Positions 7,540 through 14,063 of a stretch of 16,544 nt of DNA are shown one piece after another. The notes beneath the pieces were generated by a model that was not told the DNA's origin, did not search any database, and worked only from the letters and a program-made list of their open reading frames with translations. How positions within the stretch are numbered: position 1 is the stretch's first letter; the number at the start of each line of letters is the position of its first letter. This stretch comes from an uncultured Rubrivivax sp. (GTDB lineage: Bacteria > Pseudomonadota > Gammaproteobacteria > Burkholderiales > Burkholderiaceae_C), in the NCBI GenBank assembly GCA_937967345.1, contig CALBTN010000058.1, forward strand, positions 1 through 16,544, in the 5' to 3' direction. A program made the position numbers and the translations under genes.

Positions 7540-8696
7540 GACTTCGGCAGCCCCAGCGCCTTCTCGGCGATGAAGCACAGGATCAGCTGCGGGCTCACCG
7601 GCGCGATCCGCGGGATCCAGGCTTCGCGCAGGTAGCGCTCGACGTGGTACTCCTTGGCATAACCCATTCCGCCGTGGGTCAGGATCGCGTTCTCGCAGGC
7701 GTGGAAGCAGGCCTCGCCGGCGAGGTACTTGGCGCTGTTGGCCTCGGCCGCGCAGGGCTTGCCGGCGTCGTAGAGCGTGGCGGCTTTCATCACCATCAGG
7801 TTGGCCGCTTCGAGCTCGATCCATGACTTGGCCAGCGGGTGCTGGATGCCCTGGTTCTGGCCGATCGGCCGCTCGAAGACGATGCGCTCGTTGGCGTACT
7901 GCGCCGCGCGCGCCAACGCCGCCTTGCCCAGCCCGACCGCCTCGGCGTCGATCAGGATGCGCTCGGGGTTCATGCCGTGCAGGATGTACTCGAAACCCTT
8001 GCCTTCCTCGCCGATGCGGTCGGCCACGGGGATGCGCAGGTTGTCGATGAACACCTGGTTCGAGTCGACGCACTTGCGGCCCATCTTGTCGATTTCGGTG
8101 ACCTGGATACGCGTGCGGTCGAGGTCGATGTAGAACAGCGACAGCCCGTGCGTGCCCTTGGCCTGCTCCACCGGCGTGGTGCGCGCCAGCAGCAGCATCT
8201 TGTTGGCCACCTGCGCGGTGGAGATCCACACCTTCTGGCCCGACACCAGGTAATGGTCGCCGTCGCGCAGCGCGCGCGTCTTGAGCTTGAGCGTGTTCAG
8301 CCCGGTGTTCGGCTCGGTCACCGCGAAGCAGGCCTTGTCGCTGCCGGCGATCAGCGGCGGCAGCCAGCGCGCCTTCTGCTCGTCGTTGCCGAACACCACC
8401 ACCGGGTGCAGCCCGAAGATGTTCATGTGCACCGCCGAAGCGCCCGACAGGCCGGCCCCGGTGGCCGAGATCGTCTGCATCATCAGCGCCGCCTCGGTGA
8501 TGCCCAAGCCCGCGCCGCCCCAGGCCTGCGGCATCGCGATGCCCAGCCAGCCGGCATCGGCCAGCGCCTTGTGGAACTCGTGCGGGAAGCCGCCGTCGCG
8601 GTCCTTGCGCGCCCAGTAGTCGGCGTCGAAGGGGGCACAGGCGCGCTGGATGGCGTCGCGGATCTGTTCCTGGTCGTTGCTCAGGTCGAAGTTCAT
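7533..8696 (-). CDS. Acyl-CoA dehydrogenase family protein
   Basis: This is a flavoprotein of 387 residues, full length for the family, that would oxidise (or reduce) an acyl-CoA at C2-C3. It has the FAD/substrate segment CFAVTEPNTGLNTLKLKTRA (residues 123-142), the KVWIS motif near 155-159, and the C-terminal THGGMGYAKEYHVERYLREA (340-359). The SCAD/MCAD-type catalytic Glu site (YEGT) is replaced here by IAPVSPQ. Glu245 in NPERILID sits where isovaleryl-CoA dehydrogenase carries its base. Upstream on the same strand is a CaiB-type CoA-transferase, originally only about 50 bp away before mobile DNA inserted. Together they could activate and oxidise one acid. The ATG has GAGAG upstream. The substrate is unknown. 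Confidence 0.9.
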   Translation of the reverse strand: MNFDLSNDQEQIRDAIQRACAPFDADYWARKDRDGGFPHEFHKALADAGWLGIAMPQAWGGAGLGITEAALMMQTISATGAGLSGASAVHMNIFGLHPVVVFGNDEQKARWLPPLIAGSDKACFAVTEPNTGLNTLKLKTRALRDGDHYLVSGQKVWISTAQVANKMLLLARTTPVEQAKGTHGLSLFYIDLDRTRIQVTEIDKMGRKCVDSNQVFIDNLRIPVADRIGEEGKGFEYILHGMNPERILIDAEAVGLGKAALARAAQYANERIVFERPIGQNQGIQHPLAKSWIELEAANLMVMKAATLYDAGKPCAAEANSAKYLAGEACFHACENAILTHGGMGYAKEYHVERYLREAWIPRIAPVSPQLILCFIAEKALGLPKSY

Positions 8697-8746
8697 GGTG
8701 CGTCTCTCGGGTCTGTCGAAGTGGCTCGGGTCTGCCGCAGTGCGGC

Positions 8747-8749
8747 TCA
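8747..8749. repeat. TCA target-site copy left of the MITE
   Basis: TCA lies directly before the first base of the 159-bp palindromic element, and the same TCA follows its last base (8909-8911). A 3-bp TNA duplication is typical of some IS5-family elements. Confidence 0.6.
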
Positions 8750-8908
8750 GAGTCTGTGAAGTATTCCGGCGCGTCCGAGCGGGCGTCCGAAACGGTGTTG
8801 ATCGAGGCGCAAAGCGCAGCCGTAGCTCGGGCTACGGCGAGCATTTGCAACGACGAGCGGCGCCGTTTGGGGCGATCGAGCGGGCGTGGCGAAATGCTTC
8901 ACAGGCTC
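8750..8908. mobile_element. 159-bp MITE-like element with long imperfect inverted repeats
   Basis: The ends are GAGTCTGTGAAGTATTCCG and, read from the other side, GAGCCTGTGAAGCATTTCG, which match at 16 of 19 bases. Arm similarity continues inward (roughly 70% by eye). It converges on a perfect GCCGTAGC-TCGG-GCTACGGC hairpin at 8819-8838, almost exactly central. The element is bracketed by TCA copies and has no coding capacity. The GAGnnTGTnAA ends resemble those of the neighbouring IS, so it is probably a miniature element moved in trans by an IS5-family transposase, not necessarily this one. It may also act as a strong intergenic hairpin. Confidence 0.75.
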
Positions 8909-8911
8909 TCA
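8909..8911. repeat. TCA target-site copy shared by MITE and IS
   Basis: This TCA ends the MITE duplication and begins the IS duplication. With 8747-8749 and 10132-10134 it gives the order TCA-MITE-TCA-IS-TCA. Confidence 0.7.
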
Positions 8912-8932
8912 GAGGGTGTAAACGAAATCAAC
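8912..8932. repeat. Left terminal inverted repeat of the IS
   Basis: This is the GAGGGTGTA-A-ACGAAAT core, pairing with 10111-10131. It differs from the right end at the 10th, 18th and 20th bases. Confidence 0.85.
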
Positions 8933-8977
8933 AGCCCGCGCGTTGTCCTTGGACCAAGACATGCAAGCGAGGGTTGA

Positions 8978-10111
8978 GTGGACGAGGCCAAGCACAGCAA
9001 CCAGCCGGGGCGCCCCGGGCGCAAGCCGGCGCTGAACGCCCAGCACACGTCGATCCTTCGCGCGATCACGCGCGAGCGGCCGCGCTCGTCGCTGGACGAG
9101 GTGACCCGGGAGTTGTTGCGCCGCGCGGGCGTCAAGGTCAGCACGGTCACCGTGCGCAAGGCGCTGCGCGAGGCCGGCATCGAGCGGCTCAAGCCCACGC
9201 GCCGCGCCAGCGAACGCGCGGCTCAGGGTTCGGCGCCCGTGCGCTACGGCTACACCGATGCCCATCGACGCAGCGATGGCGCCAGCGGCGCGAACACCGA
9301 CCTCACCGATGCCGAATGGGCGCTGGTGGCAGACCTGTTCGAGCGCGGCGGCCGACGCGGGGCTCCGCCGCGCTACGAGCGCCGCCGCGTGGTCGATGCC
9401 TGCTGCTACACGGTGCGCACGGGCAGCCCCTGGCGGTTGCTGCCCAAGTCGTTCCCGCCCTGGCAGGCGGTGTACATGTCCTTCAAGCGCTGGGCCGCCG
9501 CCGGCGTGTTCGAGACCATGCACGACCGGCTGCGCCAGCAGTGGCGCCAGCGCGTGGGCAAGGCGCCCGAGCCGACGGCGGCCATCATCGATGCGCAAAG
9601 CACACGCAGCACGGCCCAAGGCGGCGACACCGGCTTCGACGCGGGCAAGAAGGTCAAGGGGCGCAAGCGCCACCTCGTGGTGGACACGCTCGGCCTGCTC
9701 GTGGCGCTCAGCGTCACCGCGGCCAGCGTGCAGGACCGCGACGCGGCCGCGGCCGTGGTGGCCCGGGCCTGTGCCAAGGTTGCCGGGCTGACGAAGCTCT
9801 ACGCCGACAGCGCCTACGCCGGGCAGTGCGCCTTTGCCATCGAGAAGACCCACGGCATCGCCGTCGAGGTCGTGCGCCACCCGGGCAACCGCACCACGGG
9901 CACCTGGCAAGACGCCCAACAGCCGCTGTGGCCCGACAGCGTGCCCAAGGGCTTCGTCGTGCAAGCCAAGCGCTGGGTGGTCGAGCGCACTCATGCCTGG
10001 ATCGAGCGCGCCCGCCGCCTCACGATGCACCACGATCGCTCCACCTGGGCCCCCGTCGCATGGGTCTGGCTGGTCGAGGCGCGTATGCTCGCCACCAGGC
10101 TGGCAACGTAG
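8978..10111 (+). CDS. IS5-family DDE transposase with an N-terminal helix-turn-helix extension
   Basis: This is a 377-residue transposase. Residues about 20-73 (SSLDEVTRELLRRAGV, then VSTVTVRKALREAGIERLKP) look like the winged helix-turn-helix found in IS630/Tc1-type transposases. From residue about 109 (LTDAEWALVADLF) the protein follows the IS5 pattern: a DUF4096-like domain with GSPWRLLPKSFPPWQ, then the catalytic domain. The DDE triad candidates are Asp205 (IIDAQ), Asp277 (YADSAY) and Glu336 (VVERTHAW), with the usual GKKVKGRKRHLVVDT motif between them. GTG 8978 is preceded by GAGGG four bases upstream. No frameshift is seen, so it is probably active. Confidence 0.9.
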   Translation: MDEAKHSNQPGRPGRKPALNAQHTSILRAITRERPRSSLDEVTRELLRRAGVKVSTVTVRKALREAGIERLKPTRRASERAAQGSAPVRYGYTDAHRRSDGASGANTDLTDAEWALVADLFERGGRRGAPPRYERRRVVDACCYTVRTGSPWRLLPKSFPPWQAVYMSFKRWAAAGVFETMHDRLRQQWRQRVGKAPEPTAAIIDAQSTRSTAQGGDTGFDAGKKVKGRKRHLVVDTLGLLVALSVTAASVQDRDAAAAVVARACAKVAGLTKLYADSAYAGQCAFAIEKTHGIAVEVVRHPGNRTTGTWQDAQQPLWPDSVPKGFVVQAKRWVVERTHAWIERARRLTMHHDRSTWAPVAWVWLVEARMLATRLAT

Positions 10112-10131
10112 ATCATTTCGTCTACACCCTC
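10111..10131. repeat. Right terminal inverted repeat of the IS
   Basis: This is the complement of the left end, closing with CTACACCCTC. The last base of the transposase TAG stop is its innermost base. Confidence 0.85.
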
Positions 10132-10134
10132 TCA
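10132..10134. repeat. TCA target-site copy that doubles as the CoA-transferase stop codon
   Basis: TCA directly abuts the IS right end. Read on the minus strand it is TGA, the in-frame stop of the CoA-transferase. The duplication therefore preserved the stop. Confidence 0.85.
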
Positions 10135-11388
10135 GCTCGGCACGGCCGTGCCGCGCGAGCGCACGAGGGCGTCGATGTCGGCCGCCGACCAGCCCAGCTC
10201 GCGCAGGATCGCCACCGAGTCTTCGCCCAGGCGCGGTGCTGGCGTCGGGTCGGTGCAAGCGGTGCGCGACCATGTGGTCGGGTTGCCGAGCGTGCGCATC
10301 GGCCCTTCGGTCGGGTGCCGCTCACGGCCGATGAAGCCCACCGCGTTCAGGTGCGGATCCTCCAACAGGTCGTGCGGCGAGTTCATCGGCATGTTCGGGA
10401 TGTCGGCTGCCTGCAGCAGCGCTTGCCACTCGGCCGTGCTGCGCGTGCGCATCAGCTGGCCGACCCAGGCGTAGACCTCGTCGATGTGCTTGGCGCGGTT
10501 GCCCTGGCTCGAGAAGCGATGATCGTTGTCGAAGCGCTCGGGCTCGCCGATGGCGGTGAGGAAGGAACGCCAGTGCTTGTCGTTGTAGATCAGCACGCAC
10601 AGGTGCCCGTCCTTCGTCTGGTACGGGCGGCGGTGCGCGGTGAGCAGCCGCGCATAACCGGGGTCGCCGTTGGGTGGCTCGAAGCTCAGGCCGGCGAGGT
10701 GGTCGCCCAGCACGAACTGCGTCATCGCTTCGAACATCGGCACGACCACGGCCTGGCCCTGGCCCGACCTCTCGCGCTCGTACAGCGCGGCGGTCACGGC
10801 GTAGACGGCGTGCAGGCCGGTCACGCGGTCGGCCAGCGTCACCGGCGCGTAGCACGGCGTGTCGGCGCCGTACTCGCTCATCGCCCACGGCAGCCCGGTC
10901 GCGCCCTGGATCAGGTCGTCGTAGGCCGGCTTGGCCGCGTACGGCCCGTCCTGGCCGAAGCCGCAGCAGGCCACATGAATGATGCGCGGGTTGACCGCAC
11001 GCACCGACTCGTAGTCCAGACCCAGGCGCGCCATCGCCATGGGCCGCACGTTGGAGATCAGCACGTCGCACTGCGCGGCCAGCTGCAGCGCCGCCTTGCG
11101 CGCCTCGGGCTGCTTCAGGTCCAGCACCAGGCTGCGCTTGCCGCGGTTGGCGTGCAGGTACATGTGGCCCATGCCCGGGTGGTTCATCGGCCCGATGTGG
11201 CGCATGTTGTCGCCTTCGGGCGATTCGAGCTTGATCACCTCGGCGCCGAGCGCGGCGAGGATCTGCGTGGCGAACGGGCCCATCACGACGGAGGTCAGAT
11301 CGAGGATCCTCACGCCGGCCAACGGGCCGCTGCGTGCCGTCGCCTGGTCGGTGTTGCTGGCGCGGGTCGTGGAGTCGTCGGACGTCAT
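10132..11388 (-). CDS. CaiB/BaiF family (class III) CoA-transferase
   Basis: This is a 418-residue family III CoA-transferase that moves CoA between carboxylic acids. The start region GPLAGVRILDLTSVVMGPFA (residues 21-40) and GAEVIKLESPEGDNMR are typical. The catalytic aspartate is expected at Asp157 in KPAYDDLIQGATGL. The length is normal and the domain complete. AGGAGA lies six bases before the ATG, and upstream is a LysR-box promoter (11443-11509). Its neighbours are an acyl-CoA dehydrogenase downstream and LysR, cupin and TTT receptor genes upstream, suggesting it activates an imported acid with succinyl-CoA or acetyl-CoA. The stop codon coincides with the IS target duplication. The exact substrate cannot be read. 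CaiB and Frc are the nearest named relatives by fold only. Confidence 0.9.
   Translation of the reverse strand: MTSDDSTTRASNTDQATARSGPLAGVRILDLTSVVMGPFATQILAALGAEVIKLESPEGDNMRHIGPMNHPGMGHMYLHANRGKRSLVLDLKQPEARKAALQLAAQCDVLISNVRPMAMARLGLDYESVRAVNPRIIHVACCGFGQDGPYAAKPAYDDLIQGATGLPWAMSEYGADTPCYAPVTLADRVTGLHAVYAVTAALYERERSGQGQAVVVPMFEAMTQFVLGDHLAGLSFEPPNGDPGYARLLTAHRRPYQTKDGHLCVLIYNDKHWRSFLTAIGEPERFDNDHRFSSQGNRAKHIDEVYAWVGQLMRTRSTAEWQALLQAADIPNMPMNSPHDLLEDPHLNAVGFIGRERHPTEGPMRTLGNPTTWSRTACTDPTPAPRLGEDSVAILRELGWSAADIDALVRSRGTAVPS
10138..10153. repeat. 16-bp perfect palindrome next to the insertion site
   Basis: CGGCACGG-CCGTGCCG is perfectly self-complementary. It lies within the last codons of the CoA-transferase gene, 3 bp from the TCA target. 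It may form the 3' hairpin of that gene, and it may have marked the site for insertion. Confidence 0.5.
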
Positions 11389-11442
11389 CTTGTCTCCTGC
11401 GTGTGGCTGACTGATCGATCTGGCGTCGATTCGATGCAGCGG

Positions 11443-11472
11443 ACTCTAGGGATCGCAAGCATCGCCGTCCAA
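11443..11472 (-). promoter_or_regulatory. Sigma70-type promoter for the CoA-transferase/dehydrogenase unit
   Basis: On the minus strand TTGGAC (11472-11467) is followed after 18 bp by TAGAGT (11448-11443), 54 bp before the ATG. The same layout recurs before the TTT receptor gene (TTGGAC, 18 bp, CAGAAT). The recurrence at identical spacing is the main support, because each box alone is only a moderate match. Confidence 0.6.
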
Positions 11473-11490
11473 TTGCGATTCAGGCTCGGA

Positions 11491-11509
11491 CGATCGTTCT
11501 TGCGAATCG
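11491..11509 (-). promoter_or_regulatory. LysR-type operator (T-N11-A box) upstream of the CoA-transferase gene
   Basis: CGAT-N11-ATCG is an interrupted palindrome with the T-N11-A core of LysR boxes. It is centred near -64 from the predicted start of transcription, the standard LysR recognition-site position. A matching box lies before the TTT receptor at 14045-14063. The resident LysR gene ends 20 bp upstream and is the obvious regulator. Confidence 0.7.
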
Positions 11510-11528
11510 CCGGTCGGGCCGCATGCGC

Positions 11529-12425
11529 TCACTCCATCGGCCTGGACTCGAGCACGCCTTCAGCGCACGCGATGAAACTTTCGAGACCCGGCGTGCTGCA
11601 GGCCGGATTCCAGGCCATCAGCGCCGGCGACAGCGCGTCCGTGTCGGTCAGCGCGACGAAGTGCACGCCGCGCATCCCGCAGCGGGCCAGGCTCTCGGGC
11701 ACGAGCCCGATGTCGACACCGTTGGCGATCATCGCCACGATGGTCAGCCACTGGCGCGCCGCGTGGAACGTGCGCGGATGCACTCCGGCGCGGCTGAAGG
11801 CGGCGATCACGTTGTCGTAGTTGGCCGGCGAGACATCGCGGTCGAACATGACGAACCGCTCCTGCGCGAGGTCGGCGATCCGCAGCGATCGGCGCTGGGC
11901 CAGGGCGTGGCCTGCGGGCAGGCAGGCGACGAACCGGTCGGTGCGCAGTGCGATCGAGCCGAGCTGCGGCGGCACCGTGGCCGCGTTGATGAAGCCGGCG
12001 TGCAGCTCGCCATGCAGCAGCGCGTCGATCTGCGCCGCTGAGCCAAGCTCGCGCAAGGTGAGCTCGATGTTCGGCATGCGTGCGCCGAAGGCTTCGAGGA
12101 TGCGCGGCAGCTCGCGGTAGAACAGCGACGCGGTCACGCCGATGTCGAGCCGGCCGCGCTGCCCGCTGGCCACCGCCTTGGCCGTGTCCTTGGAGCGGGC
12201 GATGCGCTCGAGGATTGCCTGCACGTCGACCAGGAACGCAGCGCCCGCCGGCGTGAGCTGGACCTGCTTGCTGTCGCGATCGAACAGCCGCACGCCCAGT
12301 TCCTGTTCGAGCGCCTTGATCGCCGAACTCAGCGGCGGCTGGGTGATCGCGAGCCGTTCGGCCGCGCGCCCGAAGTGCAGTTCCTCGGCCAGGACCGCAA
12401 AGTAGCGAAGGAAGTGCAGCTTCAT
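11529..12425 (-). CDS. LysR family transcriptional regulator
   Basis: This is a 298-residue LTTR. The N-terminal winged helix-turn-helix is canonical (MKLHFLRYFAVLAEELHFGR, then AAERLAITQPPLSSAIKALE, residues 1-40). It is followed by the linker helix and an effector-binding domain beginning near RGRLDIGVTASLFY. The start is fixed by homology although the ribosome-binding site is weak. It lies on the same strand 91 bp after the cupin gene, and could be cotranscribed with the TTT receptor and cupin. Two matching T-N11-A boxes flank the region (11491-11509, 14045-14063), so it probably activates both units in response to the imported acid or its CoA ester. Confidence 0.92.
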   Translation of the reverse strand: MKLHFLRYFAVLAEELHFGRAAERLAITQPPLSSAIKALEQELGVRLFDRDSKQVQLTPAGAAFLVDVQAILERIARSKDTAKAVASGQRGRLDIGVTASLFYRELPRILEAFGARMPNIELTLRELGSAAQIDALLHGELHAGFINAATVPPQLGSIALRTDRFVACLPAGHALAQRRSLRIADLAQERFVMFDRDVSPANYDNVIAAFSRAGVHPRTFHAARQWLTIVAMIANGVDIGLVPESLARCGMRGVHFVALTDTDALSPALMAWNPACSTPGLESFIACAEGVLESRPME

Positions 12426-12516
12426 GCCGGTTCGCCGCGTGTCCCTCGGGGAAGGTCGTTGCGGGCGTGATCCTATGGCGAAGCGGCGTTGCGTCCCGGC
12501 GTGGCCTGGGCGGCTG

Positions 12517-12939
12517 TCAGCCCGGGCGGATCACCTTGTCGGGCGATTCGCCATAGGGCGGGCTGTAGAAGACGAGCAGCTTGACCGGCTGCTCGCTGGT
12601 CACGGTGAAGATGTGCATCTGGTCGGCCGGGAAGAAGCACATGTCGCCCGGCACCATGTCGAAGGATTCGCCAGCCACTTCGGCATGCGCTGTGCCGGCA
12701 AGCAGGTAGCAGGCCTGCTCGATGCCCGGATGCGCATGCGGCAGCGCGCCGCCGCCGCGCTCGAGCGTACCCAGTACCACTTCCATCTGCCGCGCGCCGA
12801 CGTTGTCGGGTCCGATCAGGCGCTGGTTGCTGGTGCCGGTGTGGTTGGCCGGGTGATAGGCGACAACGTCCGCGCTGCGCACCAGGTACCTGGGCTGGCC
12901 ATGCGTCGTGTTCGCGGCAGTGCTGCTGGATCGGCTCAT
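12517..12939 (-). CDS. Single-domain cupin protein
   Basis: This is a 140-residue single-domain cupin. Motif 1 (GGALPHAHPGIEQACYLLAG) supplies metal ligands His68, His70 and Glu74. Motif 2 (PGDMCFFPADQMHIF) supplies His109, so the metal site is complete. The ATG at 12939 is 8 bp after the TTT receptor stop, and the GAGGTG ribosome-binding site overlaps that stop, implying cotranslation. The frame extends upstream into the receptor gene, but homology does not. Single-domain cupins include isomerases, decarboxylases, dioxygenases and sugar-acid enzymes. The context suggests a step on the imported acid. The reaction is not predictable. Confidence 0.85.
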   Translation of the reverse strand: MSRSSSTAANTTHGQPRYLVRSADVVAYHPANHTGTSNQRLIGPDNVGARQMEVVLGTLERGGGALPHAHPGIEQACYLLAGTAHAEVAGESFDMVPGDMCFFPADQMHIFTVTSEQPVKLLVFYSPPYGESPDKVIRPG

Positions 12940-12947
12940 GTCGCACC

Positions 12948-13907
12948 TCACTCCGGTTGGATGGCGGCCTGCTTGATCAGGCTGCCCCAGTGGTCCAACT
13001 GCTCGCTCAAGTACTTGGCGAACTCGTCCGGCGACTTGCTCGGCCATACCTCGAAGCCGAGCTGCAGCAGCTGCTCTTGAACGCCCTTGTCCGCAAGTAC
13101 GGCCAGGATCTCGGTGTTGAGCTTGTCGACGATGGGCCGTGGCAGGCCGGCCGGCCCGAGGATGCCGTTCCAGGAGGTCAGGTCGAAGCCCTTGAGCGTC
13201 TGGGCGATCGGCGGCACGCCCGGCAGCATCTTGCTGCCGTTGGTGTTGGTTGTCGCCAGCACGTGGACCTTGTTCGCCTTGATCATCGCGCCCCCGGATC
13301 CCAGGTCGACGACATACATGTCGATGTTGCCGCCGATCAGTTCGGTCAGAGCCTGCGGGCTCGACTTGTACGGGATGCCGACCACGTCGATGCCGGCCAA
13401 GCGCTTGATCGTCTCGGACGCCACCAACGACGTGCTGTTGGGCGTGCCGTACGACAGCTTGCCCGGCTTGGATTTCGCCAGCGCGATCAGATCCGGCAGG
13501 GTCTTCACCGGCAACTTCTCGTTGACCACGACGGCGAACGGCAGCTCGCCGACCCGCGTGATCGGCGTGAAGCCCTTGATCGGGTCGTAGCGCAGCTTGC
13601 GGAACAGCGCCGGGTTGGCCGAGTGCGTCGTGTTCGTCGTCATCATCAGCGTGTATCCGTCGGGCTTCGCGCTCGCGACGAACTGCGCCGCGATCTGCCC
13701 GCTGGCGCCGGCGCGGTTGTCGACCAGCACCTGCTGACCCAGGCGCTCGCCCAGCCCCTTGGCCACGACCCGGGCCACCGCGTCGGTGCCGCTGCCGGCG
13801 GCGAAGGGAACCACCAACGTGATCGGCTGCGTCGGATACGACTGCGCGGCGGCGGTCGTCGCGACAAGCGCGCTGACGAGGAACGGAACGAGGGCGACGA
13901 GCCTCAT
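12948..13907 (-). CDS. Tripartite tricarboxylate transporter (Bug family) substrate-binding protein
   Basis: This is a periplasmic receptor of 319 residues. The signal peptide (MRLVALVPFLVSALVATTAAA, split after the first 20) is followed by the family start YPTQPITLVVPFAAGSGTDA. Further Bug landmarks are VLVDNRAGASGQIAAQFVAS, PDGYTLMMTTNTTHSANPAL and the late LTSWNGILGPAGLPRPIVDK segment. Such receptors bind citrate, dicarboxylates, aromatic acids or nicotinate and feed a TctAB permease. No tctA/tctB is present here, as is common for the many orphan Bug genes of beta-proteobacteria. AGGAGA lies 9 bases before the ATG. The gene has its own LysR-box promoter and leads into the cupin gene. Confidence 0.92.
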   Translation of the reverse strand: MRLVALVPFLVSALVATTAAAQSYPTQPITLVVPFAAGSGTDAVARVVAKGLGERLGQQVLVDNRAGASGQIAAQFVASAKPDGYTLMMTTNTTHSANPALFRKLRYDPIKGFTPITRVGELPFAVVVNEKLPVKTLPDLIALAKSKPGKLSYGTPNSTSLVASETIKRLAGIDVVGIPYKSSPQALTELIGGNIDMYVVDLGSGGAMIKANKVHVLATTNTNGSKMLPGVPPIAQTLKGFDLTSWNGILGPAGLPRPIVDKLNTEILAVLADKGVQEQLLQLGFEVWPSKSPDEFAKYLSEQLDHWGSLIKQAAIQPE

Positions 13908-13996
13908 GAGTCTGTCTCCTGAGCGGGTTGTGGATGCATGCGGCTGGCGCTCACCCATTTGTGGGTCGACTCGATCGCCAAGGCCGCTGGAGGCAA

Positions 13997-14026
13997 TTCT
14001 GTGGAGCGGGCCGACATCCGTCCAAT
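13997..14026 (-). promoter_or_regulatory. Sigma70-type promoter for the TTT receptor unit
   Basis: On the minus strand TTGGAC (14026-14021) is followed after 18 bp by CAGAAT (14002-13997), 89 bp before the ATG. The -35 sequence and spacing are identical to those of the promoter before the CoA-transferase gene. Confidence 0.6.
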
Positions 14027-14044
14027 TGAGTTTCCATCTCGGTC

Positions 14045-14063
14045 GATCCTTTGCGCGAATCGT
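14045..14063 (-). promoter_or_regulatory. LysR-type operator (T-N11-A box) upstream of the TTT receptor gene
   Basis: CGAT-N11-ATCG is centred near -64 from the predicted transcription start, at the same distance from TTGGAC as the box at 11491-11509. Over the 43 bp that span operator and -35, the two sites agree at 33 positions with no gaps. Confidence 0.7.

Larger units (their letters stand above)
8912..10131 (+). mobile_element. IS5-family insertion sequence, 1220 bp, complete
   Basis: The left end begins GAGGGTGTAAACGAAATCAAC. The right end, complemented, begins GAGGGTGTAGACGAAATGATC, a match of 18 of 21 bases with only one mismatch in the first 17. Both sides carry a TCA target duplication (8909-8911, 10132-10134). 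One uninterrupted transposase gene fills most of the element, and its stop codon lies at the inner edge of the right inverted repeat. The element looks intact and recent. It sits in opposite orientation to the surrounding catabolic genes. Confidence 0.9.

Noticed and set aside
5977..8850. 957-codon open frame on the - strand
   Set aside because: It is antisense to the esterase and in a shifted frame across the dehydrogenase gene. No domain is recognisable, while the overlapping genes have clear motifs.
8750..8908. MITE region as a CRISPR unit or small RNA gene
   Set aside because: There is no repeat-spacer periodicity. The full-length symmetry and flanking TCA copies are better explained by a mobile palindromic element.
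10132..11388. CoA-transferase truncated by the IS
   Set aside because: The family C-terminus appears complete and the stop codon is retained in the target duplication, so the gene is intact.
8650..11820. 1056-codon open frame on the + strand
   Set aside because: It crosses the MITE, the IS and the antisense of the CoA-transferase gene, and its product is low-complexity Arg/Ala/His noise. It is a GC-rich shadow frame.
11529..12425. A third LysR box directly upstream of the lysR gene
   Set aside because: The 91-bp gap before lysR (12426-12516) contains no CGAT-N11-ATCG or similar site, so autoregulation, if any, would act through the TTT receptor promoter.
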